Shown here: positions 1 to 10,640 of the stretch, piece by piece | How positions within the stretch are numbered: the first letter of the stretch is position 1 | Layout: the number at the start of each line of letters is the position of its first letter | NCBI GenBank assembly: GCA_032717465.1 | Contig: CM064681.1 | Span: 14,280,510 to 14,344,509 of the forward strand | Origin: Coenobita brevimanus | Lineage: Eukaryota; Arthropoda; Malacostraca; Decapoda; Coenobitidae | Length of the DNA stretch: 64,000 bases | Reading direction: 5' to 3' | Program-made: the position numbers and the translations under genes | The notes under the pieces: generated by a model | What the model was told of the DNA's origin: nothing | Databases searched by the model: none | What the model saw: only the letters and a program-made list of their open reading frames with translations

Positions 1-540
1 AAAGTTTAGCCTGCCTCTAACTTTTTCAGACCATTCATCTGCACGTTCCTGGCAGCATTTGAGAATCGAATCTTTAAAGTCATATGTTCTCACTGGCCAT
101 ACCTGTGGACCACATGTGGCATCAAGCTTAACAGGTTCTCCACAAAAAAGGCAACATTTGCTGAAGTTAAAGCACTTACTTTGTGACCGCAAAGCTGGAG
201 AGACAGTTGCAGGATTTTCATTCTCTTTATTCTTCAAAAAAGACCTAATACTATTTTTATTTGTGCACACTCGGCGACAGTGTTCATGTACTTTCTGATG
301 TGCAGCAATATGGATTGTGTCTCCCCGGTCTTTACTGGCACGGTTGATGGTGTCCCTTCCCTTTTGCGTAGGTATGACAATCTTCTAACGAGAATGTAGG
401 CTCTTCTGACAGAGTGCACACAGATCCATTTCGTATGTGTCTCTCCTTTCTTTCCAGAAGACGCTGATGGTGTCCTTCCTCCCGTGTAGGCTCAGTAATC
501 TTCTTACAAGCGAGGAGACACGGCACTCTAAGTCTCTAAT
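1..540 (-). pseudogene. N-terminal relic of a multicopy arthropod protein family (PIN-like C-terminus), runs off window
   Basis: Read on the minus strand from about 540 towards 1, the sequence encodes a cysteine-rich N-terminal region. It has a CALC pair, a KDTI/RDTINRAS-type segment, HEHCRR, then a KCCLFCGEP knuckle near 165-135 and the conserved tail FKDSILKCCQERADEWSEKV near 85-25. I recognise this pattern from uncharacterised multicopy proteins of arthropods and cnidarians; the downstream part of the same family lies at 62.7-64.0 kb. One in-frame stop (385-387) breaks the frame. The segment 421-540 looks like a local duplicate of 310-420, since both contain a GAC-ACC-ATC core after a Cys-rich stretch. 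The molecular function is unknown to me. The rest of the gene would lie left of the window. The family match is from memory. Confidence 0.55.
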
Positions 541-1059
541 AACCCATTTCTGAAATGCCATTGTTTTGATTGAATCTGTAAATCCCGCTTACATAATAGA
601 GAACTTTATTTATTTATTTTTAGTTTTTGTGGCACAGCTACCTCAGATACAGTTATATATACATAGTGACCCAATGAAAAAATAATATTAATTAGTTGAA
701 GGTAATATAGTAATTTGATCGGTATTTATAATAATCCTAACCTTTTTATAGCATCCGGATGAAGGGAGAAATAGTTTTCTTTGATTCACACATGATATTA
801 GAGGGGAAACTTAAGGTTTTCTAACATTCCTTATAAATCAGTCCTGTAAAATTATAAGGCAAAGACAGAGTTTATAATTTTTACATATTGTTCACCAAAT
901 CGAGCTTTATGATTTCTAAAAGAAAGAAATTCTGTTGCAATTAGTCCGACCCCAAACCCTCGAGACAGCTGACTAGAGGGGAAGAAGGGCAGCAAGTGCT
1001 TGGAGGGTTAGCTTGTGTGATTAACCTACCCTTTATCGGCAGACTTTCATAGTTAGTCC
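541..1059. other. AT-rich intergenic sequence, nothing recognised
   Basis: No open frame, terminal repeat or RNA-like structure is evident in this stretch. Confidence 0.5.
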
Positions 1060-1083
1060 TTTTTTTTTTTTTTTTTTTTTTTT
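1060..1083 (+). repeat. Poly(T) tract
   Basis: An uninterrupted run of 24 T. It could be the A-tail of a minus-strand retroposon, but no retroposon body is recognisable next to it. Confidence 0.8.
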
Positions 1084-1889
1084 AGTGTTCACGACTGTAC
1101 AAAGGGTGGTGATTAATTCACGCATCAGTGGCCGGTGGAGAGGAGTGTGAAGGTCAAGTGGGGCAAGCGGAAGCGCAAGCGAGTGAGAGCGGGGAATACC
1201 TGTCTCGGCAAGGCAGGTGCATGGCAACATCGTGGGACCCCCAAGGTTATCTTCATTCATCATCTACCAGTACAACGCCCTCACCTAAAGACCTGTGGAA
1301 ACTTCCAATATTGAGAAGAAGGATTTTTGAATATTATGATATCTAATTGCAAGTTCTAAGTTCTACTGTATACTTACTGAGCTATGATGGGTTTAAAACA
1401 GACAGCTTTTGAAAATACCCTCGCATACGGGAAGGTCCATCACGCAATACCTCCGAACGTTAAAGTTTACTCATATTATTTTCTCGTTATCTTTCACTTC
1501 GTCAATCCTCATACTACCCATTTTCATACCCGTTATAATTTCTTGTAGTTCCCTCTGAGTCACTTACACAACTGGATTCTCAGTAAATCAAATCTTATTT
1601 AATTTCACACTGATTATGTCGTTAAAGTTGTCATCTGTCGAAATTTATGTAACAATTTGGTTAGGCAGAACTTCTCATAGTGGGATAGAAAAAAGGTTGG
1701 AGCCTGTATAATACACAGAATTGGCTCAAGTACTGCTAGCGAAACACTGTATGATCACTAACAGTAAACTTGCCTGGCATGGTTGCAATGAAGTATTATG
1801 GCTCCAGTGATCACTGGGATGCAGAAGCTTCATTGCCATAGTAAGGCCGTGTTCCTTTGAGTAAGGGATAGAAAAGGAGGAATTTATTT
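1084..1889. other. Unannotated intergenic sequence
   Basis: Short open frames only, with no recognisable domain. No repeat boundary was found. Confidence 0.45.
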
Positions 1890-1909
1890 AAAAAAAAAAA
1901 AAAAAAAAA
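1890..1909 (+). repeat. Poly(A) tract
   Basis: A run of 20 A. It may be a retroposon tail; no body was identified upstream. Confidence 0.75.
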
Positions 1910-2143
1910 GTTTTCATGACAAATATAATTCCACTATCCATTCATCCACTATCCATGTTTCCCCCTCCATCAGGAGGATTGGGGCCCATGGGGCTAGGCT
2001 ACTCAGCCCCGACATATGAGGCGAGAGTGACCAGACTTCCTTCCCCTACGTATCATAACGTAGGCAAGAATCCCAACCTTCCCTTAGAATTTATTCCTTC
2101 GGGGTGCCATCCGGTTGAAAATCCATAATCTACTAGACCACCA

Positions 2144-2292
2144 GGCGTCATTTGGTTATATGGTTACCATTCTACGTACTAAATGGCTTCCTAGATTACG
2201 GGAAACCATCTAGTTTACCGCTCAATCTAATGCCAGATGAAGACACCACTTCATCGAGTGAGTGGATGACGGGCGCGTCCACCTACCACGCA
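2144..2292 (+). repeat. Dispersed repeat family R1, copy A (palindromic core)
   Basis: Shares the series GGTTATATGGTT, AAATGGNTTCCT, GGAAACCAT, CACTCAAT/CTCAAT and GTGAGTGGATGAYGGG with three other places: 25560-25700 (inverted), 41620-41752 and 59600-59755. The centre is a palindrome of the type AAATGGTTTCC...GGAAACCATTT. No coding capacity is seen. The class is unknown; a short non-autonomous element or a conserved LINE leader is possible. Confidence 0.55.
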
Positions 2293-2365
2293 TTGTAATT
2301 ATAATCAGTATAAACAATAGCTGAGAGGGGAAAATGAAAATTAATAGTAACCGGTTACTGTTTAT

Positions 2366-2368
<3 letters not shown>

Positions 2369-2426
<58 letters not shown>
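2369..2426 (+). repeat. (GA)n microsatellite
   Basis: Pure GA dinucleotide array of about 29 units. Confidence 0.95.
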
Positions 2427-2429
<3 letters not shown>

Positions 2430-2509
2430 CATAGGAAAAGATATTAAGCAGAGTGTAAATGTTGTCTATGGTAGAAGGATAAGTATCAGTAGAGGAATAG
2501 CAAAAAAGT

Positions 2510-2840
2510 ATTGAATGAAGAGAGAAAGTAAATGTAAAGGAAATGGGAAAAGTTTGGAGTTCAGACTGTAGAGTGCTAGGGGATGAAGAGGATATAGTTG
2601 AGCGATGGAGAAGACATTTCAGCTCGCTGGGTGTAGTAGATACGAAAGCGCAAAATATTTTTGCTAGAGCCTTAAGAGGAATTGTGACATACTCCGTGTT
2701 ACAGGGACTAATTGAATGAGGTTAAATACGGATGGCAATAAATAAGATGAAGTTGTGCAACTCAACAACAGTGCCCGAAAGGAATCGATTGATGCTGAGG
2801 TGTTGGAAGGAGGCAGTCAGTGTAATGTTGTCCGGGAAGA
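2510..2840 (+). pseudogene. RTE-like LINE relic (linker and early reverse transcriptase)
   Basis: Plus-strand frames show a decayed version of the segment that precedes and enters the RT domain of RTE-like LINEs: a motif like GKVWSS, then ERWRRHFSSLG (compare RRWKEHFEDLL in the copy at 27.3 kb). After a shift comes a PERN...CWKEAV stretch comparable with the PEDWKSGIIVPLY region. Several stops and shifts are present. No catalytic motif survives. Confidence 0.5.
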
Positions 2841-2879
2841 TTATTATTATTAATACTGTTATTATTATTATTATTATTA

Positions 2880-2910
<31 letters not shown>
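2840..2910 (+). repeat. (ATT)n microsatellite
   Basis: Trinucleotide array with two or three interruptions. Confidence 0.9.
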
Positions 2911-3078
2911 GCTGATTTATCGCCTTGAATCTGAGCCTTGTCCTAATTTTTATATTCCTATATCTACCAGACGGTTTAATTCAAGAAATCGAAAGGCCTC
3001 TCTCACTGATGGGAATTATTGAGGCTTCATCCGACCACCTACAGTTCCAAAAATCGTCTGAGTAGAATCGACAGAATG

Positions 3079-3110
3079 TATCAGGAGTATAATTATGAGT
3101 CAGTGGGTTA

Positions 3111-3177
<67 letters not shown>

Positions 3178-3205
3178 AGGAGTATAATTATGAGTCAGTG
3201 GGTTA

Positions 3206-3272
<67 letters not shown>
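3079..3272 (+). repeat. Tandem duplication of a 30-bp unique block plus a (TG)n array
   Basis: The block CAGGAGTATAATTATGAGTC followed by AGTGGGTTAA and a long (TG)n run occurs twice in tandem (from about 3080 and from about 3178). The two unique blocks look identical. The duplication therefore copied a unique flank together with its microsatellite. Confidence 0.9.
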
Positions 3273-3334
3273 CGCCATCCATCCTGACGGTTGACCTTAG
3301 TGGGATGATGGGTGGGAGGACAGACAGGGTAGAG

Positions 3335-3623
3335 CAGCGTTTCTTAACCGTTTCCGACCTCAGCACCCCCCTGCAATAAGGTCTCAGTCCAGCACCCCTT
3401 TGCATCTGGTTACTGGGACTACAGTTGCTACACTACTGCAGGGTTAAAGTGAAATACTGCCTAACAGCTTATTTTATACATTCTCAGCAAAAATGTCAAG
3501 GATGCCAATACTAAGCACAACCAGTAAGAAAAAAAAAAAACAATAATGCAGCACTTTCCAGCACCCCCTAAAATTGATTTCAGCACCCCTGGGGGTGCTA
3601 GCACCCCAGGTTAAGAAACGCTG
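3335..3623. mobile_element. Non-autonomous hAT (Charlie-type) MITE, 289 bp
   Basis: The ends are inverted repeats, CAGCGTTTCTTAACC at the left and GGTTAAGAAACGCTG at the right, typical of hAT elements. The element is flanked by a perfect 8-bp target duplication GGGTAGAG at 3327-3334 and 3624-3631. Inside are further inverted CAGCACCCC/GGGGTGCT motifs and a 12-A run. There is no coding capacity, so it must have been moved by a hAT transposase supplied in trans. The TSD being perfect suggests a fairly recent insertion. Confidence 0.92.
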
Positions 3624-3789
3624 GGGTAGAGCGAGTGGATGGAATGGGGCGAGTAGGTGAGTAGTGTGGCTGGGATGAGAGGGCTGAGTGCTTGTGTTGG
3701 TGAGGTGGATGGGGTGGATGAATGAGTCAGTGTCTGGGCTGGTAGGCGGGATGAGTGCAGTGGGTGGGTCAAGTTCGCGTGTGGGTAGG

Positions 3790-3838
3790 TGGCTGGACAG
3801 ATAGTGTGGTCGCTATGACCACACTATCTGTCCAGCCA
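3790..3838. repeat. Perfect 22-bp inverted repeat with 5-nt loop
   Basis: Arms 3790-3811 and 3817-3838 are exact reverse complements (TGGCTGGACAGATAGTGTGG plus TC). The loop is GCTAT. Confidence 0.95.
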
Positions 3839-4162
3839 GGAAGGGTGGGAGAAGTGGGTTGGGAGTGGGATGGGTTGGTGAAGTGGGATTGATGGCCGGG
3901 TTGATGTTAGTATGAGTAGGAAAGATGCATAGTTGGATTTGTTTTTATTTTGAGGGGGGGAGGGAGGGAGCTGGGGGTAGGTGGGTTGTCTTTGTGGGTG
4001 GGTGGGTGGATGGATGCGTGGCTTCCTGGATGGCACTGGAGGATATGGGCACTTTACACTTGAATTATTTGGCGTGTGAGTTGATGGATTAGTGGGGGGA
4101 TGTATGGCTTCAACTGATTGCTGGGTCAGGGCACTGGAGTACAGGCTACTATAAAAACACAT

Positions 4163-4166
<4 letters not shown>

Positions 4167-4246
<80 letters not shown>
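4167..4246 (+). repeat. (GT)n microsatellite
   Basis: About 40 uninterrupted GT units. Confidence 0.97.
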
Positions 4247-4248
<2 letters not shown>

Positions 4249-4581
4249 CTTGAAAGTCAACTTGCCGGTGACGCATGGTGGACAGTTAAGTGGAATGAGT
4301 TAGAAAAGCAGGGTGTGAAGGGTTTGTGGAATGGGATGATTGGTGTGGTGGGATGGACAAGCTGGGTGAGTGGTTGGGTGGGCAGGCAATGTTGGGTGTG
4401 TGGGGTGTGTGGGCGTGCAGGGAGGATAGATGGGGGGTTGGGTGGTTGGTCTTTTAGGGGGACGTGTAGACAGGCAAGGTGGGCAGAGTGAGTGGATAGG
4501 TGAGTTAATGGCATGGTGGGTAGGTGGGTAAGTAGTAGTTTTATGGGCCACTTTGATCTCTTTAGCTCATGCTTTCCTGTA

Positions 4582-5061
4582 CTACAGCCAACATTTGCCA
4601 TTTCCTCTTGAACTAAGACACAGCTCATCCTTATCAAATCCCATCTGAAGAGCAAAAGGAATAAAAGCATCGATTGCTGGCTTGTCACTTGTTTTTGTGC
4701 GATCCATAGCTGTTGCAACATCAAGAATTATTTCAGCTGTACCCTTTTCCTTTCGTTGATGCTTTGCTGTCTCCAGCCTGAGACATGTTTCTGGCTCCTC
4801 ACTTTCACTTGAAAAAGATAAGGAGTGTAAAGCTGCAATTGCAGACCTGAGTATTCTTTTTTCTTCCTCTCTTTCATTCATTTTTGCCTCAGATTCTGTT
4901 AGTTTCTGGTTCTTGGCTGTCATTTTGACTTTTTTTTTTTTTTTATATCTGACTCCAGTCCTTCTCTTACAACCCGTCCCTCTTTTAGCAAAAGAAAAAA
5001 ATGTCTTCAGGAATACTGAAGAGTGAAAGCGCATCCTTGTGTGCAGTTTCAGATAGGTCAT
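4582..5061 (-). pseudogene. Unassigned 159-residue reading frame, possible transposon-protein fragment
   Basis: The minus-strand frame has a basic middle with a K run coded by the poly(T) tract at 4928-4944, and an acidic Ser/Glu stretch. Its C-terminal part, AMDRTKTSDKPAIDAFIPFA then LCLS, resembles the segment 'DRT..SDRAA' found in multicopy arthropod proteins of unknown function. Lys/Glu-rich context and the homopolymer argue for a relic rather than a host gene. The start is arbitrary. I do not recognise a function. Confidence 0.3.
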
Positions 5062-5099
5062 ATAAACTCTTCTTGAATTAGGTTTGGTTTCGAAAGTTT

Positions 5100-5589
5100 G
5101 TTTGATTAATTACTGAAATGTTCTCATTGAAGACCTTACAATTATGTGTTTGGAGACATCGGGTTCGCACTTCGTTGGGAAATTTTCGTTGAGCCATGTT
5201 TCCAACACTGTTTTCGATGTGATGATGATGCCCTAAGTCAGGGTAATAGTTTCTTCACACTGAACATGGAGCAGGAGCTTCAGCACCTATCCCTGATGCA
5301 GGCTTCTGCCTGGGGAAGGAGGGGCTGGGTGATCCAACGAGCCAAATCTGCTTCTTAGAACTAGTAAAGTGGCCATTGGTGCAAAATCTGAACACCATTT
5401 CCTGAAAATAAACACAAACACATTCACAAACTGTTCTAATTCAAATCTGAGAACTTCAAACAAGAAACAAGAAGCGGTGCCAAGGCACAGCAAACCCGTC
5501 ACCGACAGTCATTTTTGTGCTGGCGCATAAACACAACAGGATATCTAGTCAATGATGTCACATCAAAGTTGGAGAAAACCGGGTGAAAA
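5100..5589. other. Unannotated sequence
   Basis: No supported coding region, and no clear repeat boundary. Confidence 0.4.
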
Positions 5590-6010
5590 TTGACGATTTA
5601 ATCCCTATTTGAAATTTTAGGCCCGACCCACCTGACACTGACCCCCCTACCGCTAACTAGGGGGTGACCCCCTAGGCATGTTATAGGATGCACATTTGAA
5701 AGATCCACCTTTAGGTTTTGGTTTCATATTGATAAGACGAATTTGAAGGGAGTTATGGCAAGAAAAAGATTTTTACCCATCCCCCTTTTTTGCATTTTTT
5801 GGCCATTCATCCTGTGCCTTGGACCAATTAGGCCCAAAATTTAATCAGGTGATCAGAAGGTCATAGCGCATCATCTCTGCAATTTTAGTCATAATCGCAC
5901 CAGTAGTTTTCGCGTAAAGTTGTTAACGGACTATCAAGCAACCAAACAGTCAGACAAACCGAGTGAAACAATACCCGTCCCCGAGCCCCTCCGGGGGGTT
6001 GACGGGTAAC
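5590..6010 (+). repeat. Probable dispersed repeat ending in a GC-rich hairpin
   Basis: The body contains phrases typical of invertebrate interspersed repeats (AAGGTCATAGCGCATCATCT, then 'AGTAGTTTTCGCG', 'CAGACAAACCGAGTG'). It ends in ACCCGTC...GACGGGT, an inverted repeat around a C-rich/G-rich stem (about 5970-6008). A second GGGGGTGACCCCC-type stem lies at 5640-5672. The class cannot be decided by eye. Confidence 0.45.
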
Positions 6011-6599
6011 AATGAAAATGGTAAGGCATAGGTACACAAACGGCCAGTACATCAACCCTCACATCTAGGACACCATATATACACGGCTATACAGGGCTAG
6101 ATTTGCTCAATGCTTAAGCAACCTCTAAATGTTAATGGATTTTCATTAAAAAAAAATTGCATGCGATATTTTTCATTGCCACAAAATGGAGGGACTTCCA
6201 CATGATTTTTGAAGTTCATTTATAAAATATATATAACCAATGAATAAGTATAAGTAAATCTATTTATCTATCTATCTATACATATACAGTATACTGAGAG
6301 TCAATGAAAACGCACCACCTAATGCAGCTGCAATAATTCGTGTGCCATTGCTTGTTTCCAATGCTGATCTGATTTGGTATGATCATGTACCCATACATCA
6401 CCATATCTGAAGAAAAAGATTCGCTTTGTAACAAACAAGTGTCGCAGTGATAAGCTTAATCTATTGATCACATTCCACTCGTTTTCTTTTGGAGGAAATA
6501 GATCATGTGGTTGTTGTACGTCTAGGACGAAGGCTAGGTCATATGTAAGTGAAATACGGTTTGTTAGTTCTTGAAAGACTGTCAGCATGTCACGTTTGT

Positions 6600-7533
6600 C
6601 ATGCCATGAACGTCATCGTGCCTTAGGGATGCTGGTGGGTGGCAAGGCACAATGTGAGACAGCCGTAGAAAGGGCTTTCATCATTCAACAATTGTCAGGT
6701 TCATCTACAGTAGAGACATCATGAAACAGGCTCACTTGACGACCGATAGCGTCGTGAAAAAGCAAATGTCACAACAGAACAACATCGCCACATTCTGATG
6801 CTGCAGCTCCGGGACAGATTCTGGTCGGCAGCACAGACATCACGCGAGACTCCTAGTCTACATAATCATCAGATAAGCAGGTCCACCGTATAGCGGCAAC
6901 TGTTATCGTTTGGCCTAAACGCACGTAGACCCATGAGGGGTTTGGATCTCTCACTTGCCCGTCGTTGGAACAGACCAAAGCGGTGTAGCCAGGATGAACG
7001 TTGAACCAGCAGACTGGAATGCTGTTCTCTTCATTGATGAATTTCGTGTCTGTATGGATCACTCTGACGTATGTCTGCGTGTTTGGAGGCAACGTAAAGA
7101 ATGTTATGCTAACTGTTGTGTGAGGCAGGGTGATCACTGGTGTAGACCTGACGTCATGGCATGGGCAGGCATTCAATTCAACTACAAAACACTCCCAGTG
7201 ATTATCAAAGGCAACTTAACGGCTCGAAGATACGTCGACAATATGTTCAGACCCCATGTGATCTTGTTACTGTGTGACCACCCATGTGCCACAACGTTGC
7301 AACAAGATAACATTCGTCCACATGCTGCTCGTGTCACAATTGAGTTTCTGCAGGCTGAGAATGTAAACACATTGCCATGGCCTGCTTTCTTGCTTGATTT
7401 AAACCCAGTTCAATATGTGTGGGTTTATCTTAAGAGGTACCTACCGTCGCGTGACCCAAAACCACAAAACAGACAACAACTGATCCAGGCAATGCAAGAA
7501 GAGTCGGAGAGGCTTCCACAGTACAACACGTAA
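6600..7533 (+). pseudogene. Tc1/mariner-superfamily transposase, inactivated
   Basis: The C-terminal 192 residues (6955-7533) carry the DDE_3 transposase core: VLFIDEFR (first Asp), LQQDNIRPHAAR (second Asp) and LPWPAFLLDLNPVQYVWVYL. In the family the third motif reads NPIEH.W; here Q replaces the catalytic Glu. Upstream, 6600-6950 has shifted fragments of the N-terminal helix-turn-helix part, ending in a HRHILMLQLRDRF-like stretch, with stops and frame changes. The transposase cannot be active as read. I could not fix terminal repeats with confidence, so only the coding relic is annotated. Confidence 0.8.
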
Positions 7534-7799
7534 TCTGGCATCCTGTATGAGGCGTAGGATTATATCTTGTTTGAATGCAAAACGATGGCCACATCCCGCA
7601 ATGACTGACACACGTAGTGTGGAATTGTTTGTGTATGAGTCGTCACAAATGCACTGATAACTGTTTAAGTAATGAATTTCTTGCCCTTATAATTCTGTCG
7701 TAAACCTCTAGGAGATGTTGAGGGACTCACTGTGTGAACTACATTTACAGATGTCGAACTTTACATAAAATAAACCACAGGTAATCTATTGGCGTGTTG

Positions 7800-7802
<3 letters not shown>

Positions 7803-7866
<64 letters not shown>
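7803..7866 (+). repeat. (TC)n then (TATC)n microsatellite, insertion site of the LTR element
   Basis: TC dinucleotides pass into TATC tetranucleotides and stop exactly at the 5' LTR. TATC units resume straight after the 3' LTR at 13242. Confidence 0.95.
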
Positions 7867-8656
7867 TGTTACATAGCCTATGATTTCATCATCCTTTGTG
7901 TGATTTTTAACGCACAGTTGCTGCATGTTTGATCACGAGCGTGTTCTGCCTCAGTTCCCCCCTTCTACCGTTATAGTAGAGTAAGTCGTTCTCTCTGTTG
8001 TCCAGAGCGGGATTGTGAACTCTATGTCCCCATGGCTTTCATTTGCGCGTCCTTCTCACAAGTTTTATCAAGCTCTCCTGGCTCCTATATAATGAGCTCA
8101 GTCTCTGCATCATTGCCACTTAGATCTGCTCCTCATTTTGTTCACATCTCTGTCCTCCCCTGTACAGATATTATTATTGTGAGTGCTCAAGAAGTCTCCA
8201 ACCATCTAGCAGCTGTGTGTAATTTGAGTATAACTGTTGTTGCATTTTTTCTTGTACTGTATAGCATAAGTTTAATTTGTAGGCCTAGTGAAGTTTTTAT
8301 AATTCGTGTAGGGTTCTTTATGTCAGTCATTTTTGATAATAGTTTGTATCTGTAATAATTTATCTGGCATTCACTGAGTATTATCTGGTATCTCATTTTA
8401 TCAGGGCTGACTTAGATAAATTTATTCTTACTAATTTCGTGTTGATAGAGGCTATTGCAGTTAACCATATATTTAACCTGTTTTTGCTATTACATTATCC
8501 TTATGAGTCCTGAATGTTTTGTTGTTAGTTTGAGCATTAAACTTTAACTTGTAATTTTACCTAACTCTTTTGTTTTGAACCTGGAACTTTACGGGACAGT
8601 AGTGATTTTTAGCATTCTCACTTAAAGTGTACGTTATCTTTCTCTGTTCCATAACA
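7867..8656 (+). repeat. 5' LTR (790 bp)
   Basis: Starts TGTTACATAG and ends CCATAACA, with a short terminal inverted repeat TGTTA/TAACA. It is nearly identical to 12452-13241. Its small open frame (8032-8355) is incidental. Confidence 0.95.
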
Positions 8657-8662
8657 TAAATT

Positions 8663-8680
8663 TGGCGACCTCTCATCAGG
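8663..8680 (+). other. Primer-binding site, probable
   Basis: TGGCGACCTCTC begins six bases after the 5' LTR. A TGG start is expected for pairing with a tRNA CCA end. The tRNA was not identified. Confidence 0.5.
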
Positions 8681-8737
8681 ATATTCAGGATATTATCATA
8701 AGGATATTGTTTGATATTTTGTGACTGTGATATATTC

Positions 8738-9937
8738 ATGATGGCTACTATTTCTACACTTGATGAAGCCAAAGATTTTTTGTCAAATGTGCAAACAGTG
8801 TGTGATATAGAAAACAGAACAAAGAATGAACTTAAGCTTGTTGCTCAACAATTGGGAATTGCAGTTCACTCTCATCATTCTAAAGATCAAATTGGTGACA
8901 TGATTAATGAAAGCTTGTTTAATGTAACTCCTCCAAATGAGCAAACGCAGATTGAATTAGCTAAGTTACAGCTAGCCCTGCAGGAGGCCCGTGCTAGGGA
9001 GGTTGAGGCACAAGTTGAAATTGCTAGGATTCAGGCAGACCATGAGTATCGCATGAAACAAGGTGGAACTGGATCATCTTGCTCTGATGATTTTGATGTG
9101 GCTAAAAATGTTAAACTTGTCCCTCCTTTTAATGAATCTGATTTAACAAAGAATTTTCAGTTGTTTGAGAGGGTAGCTACAGGTTTTAATTGGCCTAAGG
9201 AGTATTGGCCAGTACTCCTTCAAACTGTTCTCACCGGTAAAGCTCAAGTAACTTATGCATCTTTGCCTCAGGATCAGTCTGATAATTATTAATTAGTTAA
9301 GAGCTTGATTCTTAAGGCCTATGAGCTTGTTCCTGAAGCCTATAGAGTAAAATTTAGGACAACTTACAAGCAAGATAAGCAATCCCATGTTGAGTATGCA
9401 AAAATCAAAGAAGATCTGTTAGAGCAGTGGTTAAATTCTAAGAATGTGGATTCTGATTTTGGTAAATTTAAGCAGATGATTTTGCTGGAGGATTTCAAAA
9501 GGTGTATTAGTAAAGATGTAAGCCTATATCTTGATGAGAAAAGAATAGATAATTTGTCTGATGCTGCAGTTTTAGCTGATGAATATGTTCTCACTCACAA
9601 GAGATATTCTAGAGAAAAAGGGAAAGCTGAGAGTAAGTACGTTGCCTCTACTCAGAGTACAGGTAACAGGAAAGAGAATAAGGATGATGTTTCTCAGGAA
9701 GTAAATACCAGCTTCACCTCTAGATTTCAGAAAAGTAAATGTACTTATTGTAGTAAGCTTGGTCATACTACGGAGAGATGTTTCAGGAGACAGCGTGATG
9801 TGAACAAAAAGGAGTCTTTAAATATTCAGTCAATTGGTCTAGTGTCCACTCTTGAGAGTTCCCAGAATTCTTTAACTGAGTTAACTGAACCTGCTTTGAG
9901 GGGTAACTTAAATTCTCATGATGGAGCTCCTCTTTGA
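8738..9937 (+). pseudogene. gag: gag polyprotein with one in-frame stop
   Basis: The frame opens at ATG 8738, after the leader, and runs to TGA 9935-9937. It is interrupted by a single TAA at 9290-9292, in the middle of the capsid-like region; the downstream half continues in the same frame without an indel. The first half holds a coiled, Ala/Glu-rich stretch (about residues 75-110). The second half ends in a CCHC zinc knuckle, CTYCSKLGHTTERC near 9740-9780, which binds genomic RNA in this family. The protease frame overlaps the gag stop in the -1 frame, so frameshifting would be needed for Gag-Pol. Confidence 0.85.
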
Positions 9938-10640
9938 GCAGTAACGTGGGTGACACTCTCAAGAGTTCATGTGCTAATTTCCTGTCTGATGGTTTTGTCA
10001 GTCCTCTGGACAGTAATGACAGGAAATCAGTTAAAATATATCGTGATACAGGTGCTTGCCAATCCCTTATGCTGACCAGTGTTCTAGGCTCTAATGTTAA
10101 TTCCTCTGATGAAACTGTAATCTTACAAGGTGTAGGGAATAATTACTTCTCTGTCCCTCTGTGCAGAGTGAATTTAGAGTCTGGTTTTGTTAATGGTTCC
10201 GTTATGGTTGGGTTGGTTGAGACACTCCCAATGTCAGGTGTAACTTTCTTACTTGGAAATGATATTGGTGGAAGTCAAGTGTGTCCAGCTCCTCAGTTGT
10301 CTAGTGAGCCAGTGGCTGTGTCCCGGGATTGTGATGTCCCTGATGTGTTCCCTGCATGTGCTGTCACTAGGGCTAAGTCTAAAGTTACTGGTGATTTAGA
10401 GGATAATGATGATGATGATGTTATCCTAGCTGACACTTTTCTTGCTAATTTGGACCACTCACCAGATGAGGCAGTACCCCGTAGTGTTGATAATTTGTCT
10501 CGTCAAGAGTTGGTTGAGTTGCAGGTTGCTGACCCTGAGTTGAAAGGTCTAGCTAACTCTGCTTACAGTGAAGAAGAGTCAGCCGGTGCTTCTACTTGTT
10601 ATTATGTAAAGTCAGGAGTACTTATGAGGAAGTGGAGACC
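9934..10640 (+). pseudogene. pol: pol part 1: aspartic protease and spacer
   Basis: This frame lies -1 relative to gag and overlaps its stop. The protease motif YRDTGACQSLML (the DTG active-site triad variant DTGA) lies near 10037-10075, and the second conserved block FLLGNDIGG near 10249-10270. An acidic spacer follows, then the start of the integrase N-terminal region (YYVKSGVLMRKWRP). The reading then shifts to another frame around 10630-10670, so the polyprotein is broken here. The next frame continues the integrase zinc domain without loss of motif. Confidence 0.8.

Larger units (their letters stand above)
3624..4560 (+). repeat. G/T-skewed simple-sequence tract
   Basis: Long stretch built from degenerate GGGTGGGTGGATG-like and GTGGGATGGG units on the plus strand. 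It surrounds a (GT)n array and is almost devoid of C. Its open frames on both strands are low-complexity by-products. Confidence 0.65.

Noticed and set aside
1128..1346. 72-codon frame with Gly/Glu-rich start
   Set aside because: No motif, overlapping frames on both strands, no splice or promoter support.
3100..4491. Frames made of HTHTHT or CVCVCV repeats and Thr/Pro-rich tails
   Set aside because: Translation of (GT)n arrays and G/T-skewed DNA; no conserved domain.
8032..8355. 107-codon frame in each LTR of the Gmr1-like element (second copy 12617-12940)
   Set aside because: It lies wholly in the LTR, has no recognisable motif and is present twice only because LTRs are duplicated.
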